Positions 32,635 to 40,975 of a stretch of 64,000 nt of DNA are shown here, in pieces. A program made the translations under genes and the position numbers. Under the pieces are notes generated by a model. That model searched no databases. It was given only the letters and a program-made list of their open reading frames with translations, and had not been told where the DNA came from. Each line of letters starts with the position of its first letter. The first letter of the stretch is position 1. Origin of the DNA: Coriobacteriaceae bacterium (GTDB lineage Bacteria; Actinomycetota; Coriobacteriia; Coriobacteriales; Coriobacteriaceae); assembly GCA_902399975.1 (NCBI GenBank), contig CABOHA010000004.1:62001-126000 (forward strand). Direction: 5' to 3'.

Positions 32635-34167
32635 ATGAACGAGTCGTATCGCCTGGGCGAGCAATCAATCATCGCTCATCTTCAGCGACTTGCGAACGGG
32701 GCCTCAACCACCGAGCTCGATGTTGCCGCGCTGCCCCCGGAGTTGCGTGCCATTGGTGAGCAACTGCAGAAAACGCTCGCCATCCTGCAACAAGAACGCG
32801 AGCTGCTTGAGCACGGCGCCTATATCGACTCGCTCACCAATCTTGGCAACCGTGGCGGGCTCGACCGCCATGTCGATCAGCTCTGGCGCAAAGGCACCCC
32901 CTTCACCTGTGCCTATATTGACATCGATCGCCTCAAGCATTGCAACGATAAGTTTGGCCACGCCGAGGGCAATCGCTACATTCTGAGCATCTGCCGCGCA
33001 CTCACCGAGACCATGGAGCACGATGAGCTGCTGTTCCGTATCGGTGGAGACGAATTTGTACTTATATCCCCCACGACAGACGAAGCCGAGCTCGAGCAGC
33101 GCCTGGAGCGGACGCGTGCCAATCTTATCGAGGCAACATCGGACGGCAAGGCGCCCATGATCGCCAGCTTTAGTTTTGGCTGCTCGCGCGTCGACCCGCT
33201 TGCAGGCGATACGCGTCGCCAGATGACAAAGGACGCCGACCGCAAAATGTATCGCTACAAGCTCATGTACCGTGTGCAACAACCGGAAGAAGGCGATGCG
33301 CCGCAACGCCCGGTCACCGAACAACCCCCCCCCTGCAACGACCGAGTGTTCCAAGCGATCTCCATGAGCTCCGAGACACGCTATCCGTTCATCATTAACC
33401 TCGACACCGGCGAATCGCAATGGTCGGTTAATGCCGTGCGCGATTTTGACCTACCTTCCCAGCATCCCTACAACTCGCTCGATATATGGCTTGCCCGTGT
33501 TCACCCCGAGGACCGCGACAACGTACGTGCCGAGCTCGATATGGTGGTAAACGGCACGTGGCACTTCCACTGCATGCAGTATCGCGTCATGAATACCGCC
33601 GGAAAATACGCGCTTTGCGACTGCACGGGTTACCGCCTGGACGGCACCGATACCGAGCCCAACATGTATGTGGGCATTGTCACCAACCGAAGCTTGGCAG
33701 ATACGACCGATTCCGTGACCGGTCTGGGCGATATCCACGCCCTGGTCAACGCCATTGGCGAGATGCGTCGCGTGGCACGAAACGCGGGCTTGATCGCCAT
33801 TAAAATCGACGAAATCGCACAGGTCAATGCCCGCTTTGGCTTTGATGCAGGCGACCGCGTTTTGGCAGAAAGCGCCGCCTGCCTCATGGATTGCTCGCGC
33901 GGCAAGGGTCGTCTGTTCCGCTCGACCGGACCGATGTTCGTGGCGCTCTTTGACGAGCTTGATCCCGAAGAGACCGACGCGGTTGCAGACGAAATCGAAC
34001 GGTTCTTGGGATCGCCCGTGCTCCTTGGCTCATTTGAATATCAGCCGCCCCTTCGCGTGGCAACGCTTCATCTGGACGCCGTCGACCGACAACCCGTTTC
34101 CATTTTGAACGAACTTAATGCGCTGATTAGAGAGGCGCCACAGGTACCGGGCACCAAGCTGGACTAG
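32635..34167 (+). CDS. GGDEF-PAS-degenerate GGDEF protein (diguanylate cyclase)
   Basis: 510 residues from ATG at 32635 (AAGGAGG 9 bp upstream). A helical N-terminus is followed by an intact GGDEF domain (RIGGDEF at 135-141; IDIDRLKHCND holds the metal Asp), a PAS-like domain (about 225-340) and a degenerate GGDEF-like domain at the end (FRSTGPMFVALFDE). It is collinear with the first two thirds of the preceding gene, so one arose from the other by duplication, with loss or gain of the EAL part. It likely makes c-di-GMP; its effector is not in the window. Confidence 0.88.
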   Translation: MNESYRLGEQSIIAHLQRLANGASTTELDVAALPPELRAIGEQLQKTLAILQQERELLEHGAYIDSLTNLGNRGGLDRHVDQLWRKGTPFTCAYIDIDRLKHCNDKFGHAEGNRYILSICRALTETMEHDELLFRIGGDEFVLISPTTDEAELEQRLERTRANLIEATSDGKAPMIASFSFGCSRVDPLAGDTRRQMTKDADRKMYRYKLMYRVQQPEEGDAPQRPVTEQPPPCNDRVFQAISMSSETRYPFIINLDTGESQWSVNAVRDFDLPSQHPYNSLDIWLARVHPEDRDNVRAELDMVVNGTWHFHCMQYRVMNTAGKYALCDCTGYRLDGTDTEPNMYVGIVTNRSLADTTDSVTGLGDIHALVNAIGEMRRVARNAGLIAIKIDEIAQVNARFGFDAGDRVLAESAACLMDCSRGKGRLFRSTGPMFVALFDELDPEETDAVADEIERFLGSPVLLGSFEYQPPLRVATLHLDAVDRQPVSILNELNALIREAPQVPGTKLD

Positions 34168-34278
34168 CGTTATGGGGCGCGATGCGAAACACAGCCCGTT
34201 TCGCATCGCGCCCCACGCCATCTGCCCGCTCGTGCGATAATCCTCCGCAGAAGTCACCGACAGCAGAGGGAGTTAGTG

Positions 34279-34902
34279 ATGAAGGTTCTTTTGGTCAATG
34301 GCAGCCCCAAGGCAAACGGCAACACCGCCCGCGCACTCGCCGAGATTGCCGAGCAGCTCAACGCAGAGGGCATTGAGACGCAGGTGTTTCAGCTGGGCGC
34401 CAAGCCTATTCGCGATTGCATCGGGTGCGGCCAGTGCGGCAAGCTCGATTGCCGCTGCACCTTTGACGACGACATGGTCAACGAATTGATTGCAGCTGCC
34501 GAGCAGGCAGACGGCTTTGTCTTTGGTTCGCCCGTCTACTACGCGCACCCCAGCGGACGTATCCTCTCTGCCCTCGACCGTGCATTCTATGCCGGCAGCA
34601 AGGCCTTTGCGCACAAGCCGGGCGCCGCTGTCGCCGTTGCCCGTCGCGGTGGCACGTCGACCACCTTCGATGTGCTCAACAAATACTTCACCATCAACCA
34701 GATGCCCGTGGTGGCATCCACCTACTGGAACAACGTCTTTGGCGCCATGCCGGGCGAGGCCGCCCAGGACGCCGAAGGCCTTGCCACCATGCGAAACATC
34801 GGCAAAAACATGGCCTGGCTGCTGCGTTGCATCGAGGCGGGAAAGTCCGCCGGCATCGAAGCGCCCCAGGCCGATCGCGCTAGGACCAACTTCATCAGGT
34901 AG
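34279..34902 (+). CDS. Flavodoxin-fold NAD(P)H-dependent oxidoreductase
   Basis: 207 residues; ATG at 34279 was chosen over the GTG directly before it (GAGGGAG upstream). VLLVNGSPKANGNTA is the FMN phosphate loop. CIGCGQCGKLDCRC is a Cys-rich stretch of the iron-sulphur flavoprotein type, but lacks a full ferredoxin motif. SPVYYAHPSGRILSALDRAF is typical of the FMN-reductase family. It probably reduces quinones or other small molecules. Confidence 0.85.
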   Translation: MKVLLVNGSPKANGNTARALAEIAEQLNAEGIETQVFQLGAKPIRDCIGCGQCGKLDCRCTFDDDMVNELIAAAEQADGFVFGSPVYYAHPSGRILSALDRAFYAGSKAFAHKPGAAVAVARRGGTSTTFDVLNKYFTINQMPVVASTYWNNVFGAMPGEAAQDAEGLATMRNIGKNMAWLLRCIEAGKSAGIEAPQADRARTNFIR

Positions 34903-34919
34903 AACGGCGGAACCAAACA

Positions 34920-35261
34920 ATGAACGTGCAGATCTTCGGTACCAAAAAGTCCTTCGATACCAAGAAGGCCCAGCGCTATTTTAAGGAGCGCCGCATTAAG
35001 GTGCAGTTTATCGACCTTAAGGAAAAGGAGATGAGCAAGGGCGAGCTCACGAGCGTGATGCAGGCGGTTGGCGGCATCGACAAGCTGCTCAACCCCAAAG
35101 CCAAGGACGAGGAGACGCTCGCACTCATCCAGCACCTCACCCCCAGCCAGCGTTTCGATAAGCTGCTCGAGAACCAGCAGGTTCTGGCCGAGCCCATCGT
35201 ACGCAACGGCAAGAAGGCCACCGTCGGCTATTGTCCCGATGTGTGGGGAGCCTGGGAGTAG
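34920..35261 (+). CDS. ArsC/Spx-family protein without the catalytic Cys
   Basis: 113 residues. The thioredoxin-like fold of ArsC, Spx and YffB is clear (QIFGTKKSFDTKKAQRYFKERRI, FIDLKEKEMSKGEL, RNGKKATVGYCPDVW). The position of the ArsC nucleophile holds Ser (GTKKSFD), so arsenate reduction by the usual chemistry is not expected. It follows the flavodoxin gene by 17 bp and is probably co-transcribed. A redox-sensing or RNA-polymerase-binding role like that of Spx is possible but unproven. Confidence 0.82.
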   Translation: MNVQIFGTKKSFDTKKAQRYFKERRIKVQFIDLKEKEMSKGELTSVMQAVGGIDKLLNPKAKDEETLALIQHLTPSQRFDKLLENQQVLAEPIVRNGKKATVGYCPDVWGAWE

Positions 35262-35347
35262 CCTGTGTTATTTGTCGGCGCGTGGGTATAAGAGCTGGCG
35301 TTTGGCATAAGATTCAACTGTAAGCCATGTCTAACAAAGGAGGGCAC

Positions 35348-36478
35348 ATGCCCAACAAACCCGTGAAGATCATCATGCTTACCGGCTACCTCGGTGCCGG
35401 CAAGACCACGCTGCTCAACCACATCCTCGCCAACGACGGCGGCATCCGCGCCGCCGTGATCGTCAACGATATCGGCGAGATCAACGTCGACGCTAGCCTT
35501 ATCGCCGACGGCGGCCTTTCCGAGACCGACGACCTCATCCCGCTCACCAACGGCTGCATCTGCTGCACGCTTTCGGACGACCTGGCCAACCAGCTGCAGG
35601 GCATCGCCGATTCGGGCAAGTTCGACTACATCATCATCGAGGCCTCGGGTATTTGCGAGCCTATCCCCATCGCCTACACCATCTCGAGCTTCTGCGACGA
35701 GGCCAAGGTGGGCGGCGAGCCCAAGCTCGCGCTCGACAACATCGTGGCCGTGGTCGACTGCGCCCGCATGTACGACGAGTTCAACGGCGGTCGCGACCTG
35801 CTGGCCGAGGACATTGACGAGGATGACATCGAGAGCCTGCTCATCCAGCAGATCGAGTTTTGCTCCACGCTGATTCTTAATAAGACTGACACCGTCACCC
35901 CCGAGCAGATCGCAGAGCTCAAAGCCATCGTGCGCAGCCTGCAGAAGGACGCCGTGATTGTCGAGGCTCAAAACGGCGAGGTCCCCATGGAGGAGCTGCT
36001 CGATACCGACCGCTTCGACTTTATGCGCGCCTACAACTCCGCCGCTTGGATCGAGGCCATGGAGCATCCCGAGGAGCACGACGACCCCGAGGTGCTCGAG
36101 TACGACATCGAGACCTTTGTGTACTCGCGCCGCAAGCCGTTTGACCTGCAGAAGTTCACCGATTTTGTTGAGCAGGAGTGGCCCGACGAGGTCATTCGCG
36201 TCAAGGGCCCGCTGTGGCAGACCGGCAATCCGGACATGTGCTACATGTTTGAGCAGGCCGGCCACCAGATGCGCCTAATGGAGAACGGTCTGTTTGTCGA
36301 TTCTGCGCCCGAGGGCGAGAAGCAGAAGATTATCGACGAGAACCCCGAGATCATGCAGATTTGGGACGACGAGACGGGCGACCGCATGACGAGCCTGTGC
36401 ATCATCGGGCGTCACATGGACAAGGACGCGCTCATCGCCGCCCTCGATGCCTGCCTGACCGACTGGCACCGCGCCTAG
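35348..36478 (+). CDS. CobW/P47K-type metal-chaperone GTPase
   Basis: 376 residues from ATG at 35348 (AAAGGAGGG upstream). Walker A GYLGAGKTT at 13-21, the metal-binding CxCC motif in NGCICCTL, Walker B IIIEASG, base specificity NKTD, and a C-terminal CobW domain (GPLWQTGNPDMCYMFEQAG). COG0523 GTPases deliver zinc, cobalt or nickel. Which metal cannot be told; there is no obvious Zur-type operator. Confidence 0.9.
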   Translation: MPNKPVKIIMLTGYLGAGKTTLLNHILANDGGIRAAVIVNDIGEINVDASLIADGGLSETDDLIPLTNGCICCTLSDDLANQLQGIADSGKFDYIIIEASGICEPIPIAYTISSFCDEAKVGGEPKLALDNIVAVVDCARMYDEFNGGRDLLAEDIDEDDIESLLIQQIEFCSTLILNKTDTVTPEQIAELKAIVRSLQKDAVIVEAQNGEVPMEELLDTDRFDFMRAYNSAAWIEAMEHPEEHDDPEVLEYDIETFVYSRRKPFDLQKFTDFVEQEWPDEVIRVKGPLWQTGNPDMCYMFEQAGHQMRLMENGLFVDSAPEGEKQKIIDENPEIMQIWDDETGDRMTSLCIIGRHMDKDALIAALDACLTDWHRA

Positions 36479-36517
36479 GTTATCAAAGCGGGCGTTTTCC
36501 GCCCACGTAACCGCCTA

Positions 36518-36557
36518 ACCACCACGAAGGTGCCTGTCCCCTTCGTGGTGGTTTTTC
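36518..36557 (+). terminator. Terminator after the cobW-like gene with REP-like loop
   Basis: AACCACCACGAAGG and CCTTCGTGGTGGTT form a 14-bp stem around TGCCTGTC, followed by TTTC. The GTGCCTGTCCC core resembles the GTCCC cores of the other palindromes in this window. Confidence 0.85.
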
Positions 36558-36577
36558 ATTCTGAGCCAAGGAGATTC

Positions 36578-37177
36578 ATGTTCAATATCGTGCTGTATGC
36601 ACCCGAGATTCCGGCCAATACGGGCAATATCGGCCGCACCTGCGTGGTTACTGGCGCCCGCCTGCATCTGGTAGAGCCGCTGGGCTTTTCGCTCGACGAC
36701 AAGACGGTGCGTCGCGCCGGCCTGAGCTACTGGCAAAACTTGGACGTGACGACCTATGCCAGCTGGGAGGATTTCCTTGTGCGCAACGACCTCTCCCCTG
36801 CCGACGAGCGCCTGCATCTGCTGACCAAAAAGGCGCGCCGCACCTATGCGCAAAGCACCTACCGCGACGCTGACTATCTGGTCTTTGGCAGCGAGAGCTC
36901 GGGGATTCCCGAAGACCTGCTTGCTGCGGCGCCCGCGCGCTGCGAGCGCATCCCGATGCTGCGCGATTGCGACTCACTCGATAACGCCGAGGCTTGGGAA
37001 GCCCACGAGGAGGCGCTCGGACATACCGAGGACAGCCACGAAGCCATCCTTCGGCAGGATATCTGCGGCAACTTTATCGACCCGGCCGACTACCGCATTA
37101 GTGCACTCAACCTCTCCAACAGCGCCGCCATCGTCCTCTACGAGGCCCTGCGCCAGACAGACTTCCCCGGCATGTGA
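36578..37177 (+). CDS. trmL: tRNA (cytidine(34)-2'-O)-methyltransferase, TrmL
   Basis: 199 residues from ATG at 36578 (AAGGAG upstream). SPOUT motifs: NIVLYAPEIPANTGNIGRTC, HLVEPLGFSLDDKTVRRAGL, YLVFGSESSGIPEDLL and ISALNLSNSAAIVLYEAL. It methylates the wobble base of tRNA-Leu. The usual length is about 155; the extra 40 residues lie between IPMLRDCDS and ISALNLSNS (AEAWEAHEEALGHTEDSHEA). The stop TGA is the start of a TGTGAC palindrome. Confidence 0.9.
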   Translation: MFNIVLYAPEIPANTGNIGRTCVVTGARLHLVEPLGFSLDDKTVRRAGLSYWQNLDVTTYASWEDFLVRNDLSPADERLHLLTKKARRTYAQSTYRDADYLVFGSESSGIPEDLLAAAPARCERIPMLRDCDSLDNAEAWEAHEEALGHTEDSHEAILRQDICGNFIDPADYRISALNLSNSAAIVLYEALRQTDFPGM

Positions 37178-37201
37178 CAAAGGGACTGTCCCTTTGTCAC
37201 A
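37173..37201. repeat. 29-bp palindrome R3 overlapping the trmL stop
   Basis: TGTGACAAAGGGAC and GTCCCTTTGTCACA around one T. The trmL stop codon TGA (37175-37177) is part of it. Identical copies lie at 38398 and 42164, and a clipped one at 40948. No T run follows. Confidence 0.8.
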
Positions 37202-37288
37202 TTGATGCACCAAATAACGAGCCGTCGCTTTTAATCAGAATTAACTAGAATAAAATGGAGTTAAACGGCGATGTGAAAGGAGAGCCTT
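37202..37288. promoter_or_regulatory. Promoter region of AAA ATPase 1 with inverted repeat
   Basis: TTAACT (37241-37246) and AGTTAA (37259-37264) are inverted about 12 bp in an AT-rich stretch just before the gene. They may form an operator overlapping the promoter. Confidence 0.4.
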
Positions 37289-38389
37289 GTGGAATATCTC
37301 GAGAACCCGTTTACCCCCAGTTTTGGTGAGGTTCCTGCCCATCTCGCCGGCAGACAACAGATTATTCGGGATTTGGACCGTGCCTTCTTGAGCCAGCGTA
37401 GACGCCCGGAATTGACCTCGATCTTCTCAGGCGCGCGTGGAACCGGTAAAACCGCTCTCATGTCATCCCTCGCGACAAGGGCAGAATCCCACGGCTGGAT
37501 AGCCGTAAAGACGACCGCGCTCTCGGGAATGCTTGAGGAAATCGAGTTCGGGGCGAAACGTGCTGCAGGCCATCTCATCAACCCGTCTAACAACTTCGAA
37601 GTCACCGGTCTCGGAATCGCGCCGCTCGGCAGTATCGAGGTCAATCGCGTTCACGATGCCTCGACTTGGCGTTATCGCATGAGCGACATCATCGACCAGC
37701 TCAACGAAACGGGCACCGGTCTGCTCGTCACGGTTGATGAGGTCGACCCGACGCTCGACGAGATGATCCAGCTCGCAGCCACGTATCAGCACTTTGTGAC
37801 CGATGGGAAACGCGTCGCTCTACTCATGGCGGGACTTCCCAACAACGTCTCGACGTTGCTGAACCACAAGACGGTCTCGTTCCTTCGTCGCGCCCAGCAA
37901 TATCATCTGGGGCGTATCGCCGACTACGATGTACGCGAGGCCTTGATCCGAACGATCCAGGAAAACGACCGTCTGGCGGATGCCGAGGGAATCGATAAGG
38001 CCGTTCGCTCGATTTCGGGCTTTCCTTTCCTTTTGCAGCTTGTGGGCTACCGCGCCTGGGATCTCACGAGCAACTCGAGGGAAATATCATCTCGCGACTT
38101 TGACCAGGGAATCAAAATCGCACGCGACGAAATGGACGACCGGATCCTCGCAGCGACCTATCGGGAACTCACTGCGGAGGACAAGCGTTTTCTCATCGCC
38201 ATGCTCGATGACGAGGAAGAGTCCACCACCGCTGACCTTGTCGAGCGCCTTAAGCGTTCGCCGCAACAGGTCTCCCGCTACCGACGCCGCATGATAGACG
38301 CCGGCATCATTGGAGAACGCGGGCGCGGAATCGTCGCTTTTGAATTACCGTTCTTCCGCGACTATCTCGCCGCTCAATGCGTGAAATAG
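37289..38389 (+). CDS. AAA ATPase with C-terminal winged helix (copy 1)
   Basis: 366 residues from GTG at 37289 (AAAGGAG upstream). Walker A GARGTGKTAL near residues 48-57, Walker B LLVTVDEVD near residue 150, a sensor region VALLMAGLP, then a C-terminal wHTH (STTADLVERLKRSPQQVSRYRRRMIDAGIIGERG). The plan is like Cdc6/Orc1-type and COG1672 ATPases. A paralogue lies at 40976-42094 in opposite orientation, with a UvrA gene between. Both are bordered by 29-bp palindromes. The function is unknown; DNA binding and ATP use are inferred. Confidence 0.75.
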   Translation: MEYLENPFTPSFGEVPAHLAGRQQIIRDLDRAFLSQRRRPELTSIFSGARGTGKTALMSSLATRAESHGWIAVKTTALSGMLEEIEFGAKRAAGHLINPSNNFEVTGLGIAPLGSIEVNRVHDASTWRYRMSDIIDQLNETGTGLLVTVDEVDPTLDEMIQLAATYQHFVTDGKRVALLMAGLPNNVSTLLNHKTVSFLRRAQQYHLGRIADYDVREALIRTIQENDRLADAEGIDKAVRSISGFPFLLQLVGYRAWDLTSNSREISSRDFDQGIKIARDEMDDRILAATYRELTAEDKRFLIAMLDDEEESTTADLVERLKRSPQQVSRYRRRMIDAGIIGERGRGIVAFELPFFRDYLAAQCVK

Positions 38390-38397
38390 GCATCGGA

Positions 38398-38426
38398 TGT
38401 GACAAAGGGACTGTCCCTTTGTCACA
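38398..38426. repeat. 29-bp palindrome R4 between converging genes
   Basis: Same sequence as R3. It lies 8 bp after the AAA ATPase 1 stop and 5 bp after the end of the UvrA gene on the other strand, so it could serve as a two-way terminator. Confidence 0.8.
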
Positions 38427-38431
38427 TTCTG

Positions 38432-40924
38432 CTAGAGGTAATGGCCAGTGATGCTTGCGGAGCAGGCAGCGATGTCGCCCGGCGTACCGGTGCAGACGAT
38501 TTGCCCGCCCGCGTCGCCGCCACCCGGACCCATGTCGATCACGTAATCGGCGTTACGGATAAGGTCGAGGTCGTGTTCGATCACGATAACCGTGGCGCCC
38601 TTGGCAACGAGTCCGTCAAACACACTCAGCAGCACCTGAACATCGAGCGGATGCAGGCCGATCGTGGGCTCGTCGAACACGAATACGGCATCGTCCTGCA
38701 CGCGGCCCATCTCGCTTGCAAGCTTAAGTCGCTGCGCCTCGCCGCCCGAGAGCGCCGGCGTGGGCTCGCCAAGTGTCAGGTAGCCCAGACCCAGGCCATG
38801 CAAGGTCTGCAGGCGCGCCTGAACTTTCTTGAGTCCCACCGTGGCGTCGAGGGCCTCGTCCACACTCATGTCCATGAGCTGCGGCAACGTGAGCAGACTG
38901 CCGTCCTTGCCCTCGCGATGAATATGCGAGGCTGCGTCTGCATAACGCGAGCCACGGCATGCAGGACAGACAATCTCGACATCGGGCAAAAACTGCACGT
39001 CGAGCGATATCGAGCCCGTGCCATCGCACGTGGGGCAGCGCAAAGCGCCAGTGTTGTAGCTAAAGGCACCCGCCTTATACCCTGACGCCTTGGCCTCGGG
39101 CGTACGGGCGAAGGCGCGGCGCAGCTCATCATGGATGTCGGCATAGGTCGCTACCGTCGAGCGTACGTTGGCGCCGATGGGCGTGGCGTCAATCAGGTTG
39201 GCGCGCGCGATGCCCTCGGCATCGACCCAACGCACGTGCCTTGGCAGGCGCTCACCGGCTGCCTGTGCCTTGAGCGCCGGGATGAGCGTCTCGAGCACCA
39301 GTGTCGTCTTGCCCGAACCCGAAACACCCGTCACCGCGACAAGGCGGCCGCGCGGGATATCGACTTCGAGTGGTTTGACGGTATGGATGGCATCGGTCGC
39401 CATGCGGATATGGCCTAGGTCGAACATTTCGTCGTCAGCCACCTGCGGGCGCAGACGCTTGGGGTCCGAGCGCAAGAACGGCGCGATGCGGCTGCCCTGC
39501 GATTGTTCGACCTCGTCTACCGTACCGGCGGCGATTACATGGCCGCCGCCTGCTCCCGCAACGGGGCCCATCTCGACCAGATAGTCGGCTTCTGCCAGCA
39601 CGCGCGTGTCGTGGTCGACAACAACCACGGTATTGCCATCGACCACCAGATCGCGCATTACGCCTACCAAGCCGTCGACGTTCGCGGGATGTAAGCCAAT
39701 CGAAGGCTCGTCCAGCACATACAGCACGCCCGTCGATCGGTTGCGGACCACGCGGGCAAGCTGTACGCGCTGGCGCTCACCCGTGGAGAGCGTGGCGCCG
39801 GCGCGGTCGAGCGAAAGGTAGTCGAGACCCAGATCGACCAGGCGACGGGCCGTACTCAAAAACGAATCGCAGATGTCCCCGGCCATGGGCCGCATCTCGG
39901 TCGGCAAGGATGCGGGCACCCCGCGCACCCACTCAATCGCCTCGCCCAGCGTCATGGCTGCCGCCTGCGCCAGATTGATACCGCGCACCTGGGGCTGGCG
40001 CGCGGCGTCGGAAAGACGCGTACCGCCGCAATCGCGACACGGCCCCTCGCACAAAAAGCGCGCAACGCGCTTGAGCCCCTTATCGTCCTTAACCTTGGCG
40101 AGCGCATTCTCGACGGTATAGACGGCGTTGTAATAGGTAAAGTCGAGCGGCGTGGCGCCCTCGCCGTTTTTGGGAACGTAGAGAATGTGCTTCTTGACTG
40201 CCGGGCCATGGAACACGATGTCGCGCTCTTGAGGCGTGAGCTGGTTAAACGGCACGTCGGTACGCACGCCCATCTCGCCGGCCACCTGCTTCATCAGGTC
40301 CCACATGAGCGTGCCCCAGGGAAGCACCGCGCCCTCGTTGATGGTCTTTGACTCGTCGGGCACCAGGCTCGCCTCGTCCACCTCGCGCATAATGCCGGTG
40401 CCGCCGCAGGTGGGACACGCGCCGCCGCTGTTAAAGGCAAGGTCCTCGGCCCCCGGCGCATAGAACTCACGGCCGCATGAGGGGCACGTGAGCGACAGGC
40501 CCGCGGCCACGTTAAGGCTCGGCTCCACGCGCGCCCCGCAATGCGGGCACACGTGATGGGCGCAGCGGCTAAAGAGCAGGCGCAGACTGTTGTTGAGCTC
40601 GGTCATGGTGCCAAAGGTCGAGCGCACGCCTGGCACACTAGGACGCTGATGCAATGCGAGCGCCGCCGGCACGTGCAGCACCTCGTCCACCTGTGCGTGC
40701 TCGGCCTGCGTCAGACGACGGCGGGTATAGGTGCTGAGCGCCTCCAGATAACGACGCGAGCCCTCGGCATACAGAACCCCCAGCGCCAGCGAGCTCTTGC
40801 CCGAACCCGACACGCCGGCAATGCCCACGAGCCTTCCCAGCGGAATATCGATATCGATGTCCTTGAGGTTATGGACGCGCGCACCACGTACCTCGATAGC
40901 ACTCGGCTGTTGCGACACCGTCAT
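38432..40924 (-). CDS. Short UvrA-like ABC ATPase (UvrA2/DrrC class)
   Basis: 830 residues from ATG at 40924 (GGAAGGGGAG upstream). Two ABC ATPase modules: Walker A GVSGSGKSSL near residue 37 and GVSGSGKTTL near residue 534; signatures LSTGERQRVQLA and LSGGEAQRLKLA; zinc-finger Cys pairs CPHCG...CPSCG, CPTCGGTG, CRDCGGTR, CPTCDGTG...CPACRG. It is about 110 residues shorter than UvrA1 (about 940); UvrA2 proteins usually lack the UvrB-binding part. Such proteins act in DNA damage tolerance or self-protection from DNA-binding drugs. It is bracketed by palindromes R4 and R5. Confidence 0.88.
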   Translation of the reverse strand: MTVSQQPSAIEVRGARVHNLKDIDIDIPLGRLVGIAGVSGSGKSSLALGVLYAEGSRRYLEALSTYTRRRLTQAEHAQVDEVLHVPAALALHQRPSVPGVRSTFGTMTELNNSLRLLFSRCAHHVCPHCGARVEPSLNVAAGLSLTCPSCGREFYAPGAEDLAFNSGGACPTCGGTGIMREVDEASLVPDESKTINEGAVLPWGTLMWDLMKQVAGEMGVRTDVPFNQLTPQERDIVFHGPAVKKHILYVPKNGEGATPLDFTYYNAVYTVENALAKVKDDKGLKRVARFLCEGPCRDCGGTRLSDAARQPQVRGINLAQAAAMTLGEAIEWVRGVPASLPTEMRPMAGDICDSFLSTARRLVDLGLDYLSLDRAGATLSTGERQRVQLARVVRNRSTGVLYVLDEPSIGLHPANVDGLVGVMRDLVVDGNTVVVVDHDTRVLAEADYLVEMGPVAGAGGGHVIAAGTVDEVEQSQGSRIAPFLRSDPKRLRPQVADDEMFDLGHIRMATDAIHTVKPLEVDIPRGRLVAVTGVSGSGKTTLVLETLIPALKAQAAGERLPRHVRWVDAEGIARANLIDATPIGANVRSTVATYADIHDELRRAFARTPEAKASGYKAGAFSYNTGALRCPTCDGTGSISLDVQFLPDVEIVCPACRGSRYADAASHIHREGKDGSLLTLPQLMDMSVDEALDATVGLKKVQARLQTLHGLGLGYLTLGEPTPALSGGEAQRLKLASEMGRVQDDAVFVFDEPTIGLHPLDVQVLLSVFDGLVAKGATVIVIEHDLDLIRNADYVIDMGPGGGDAGGQIVCTGTPGDIAACSASITGHYL

Positions 40925-40947
40925 CGCTCCCCTTCCTGTTGATCGAA

Positions 40948-40973
40948 TGTGACAAAGGGACTGTCCCTTTGTC
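40948..40973. repeat. Clipped 29-bp palindrome R5
   Basis: TGTGACAAAGGGAC and GTCCCTTTGTC, identical to R3 until the right arm breaks off after GTC. The stop codon of the AAA ATPase 2 gene (TAA, 40976-40978) lies 2 bp beyond. It sits between the UvrA start and the AAA gene end. Confidence 0.75.
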
Positions 40974-40975
40974 CT

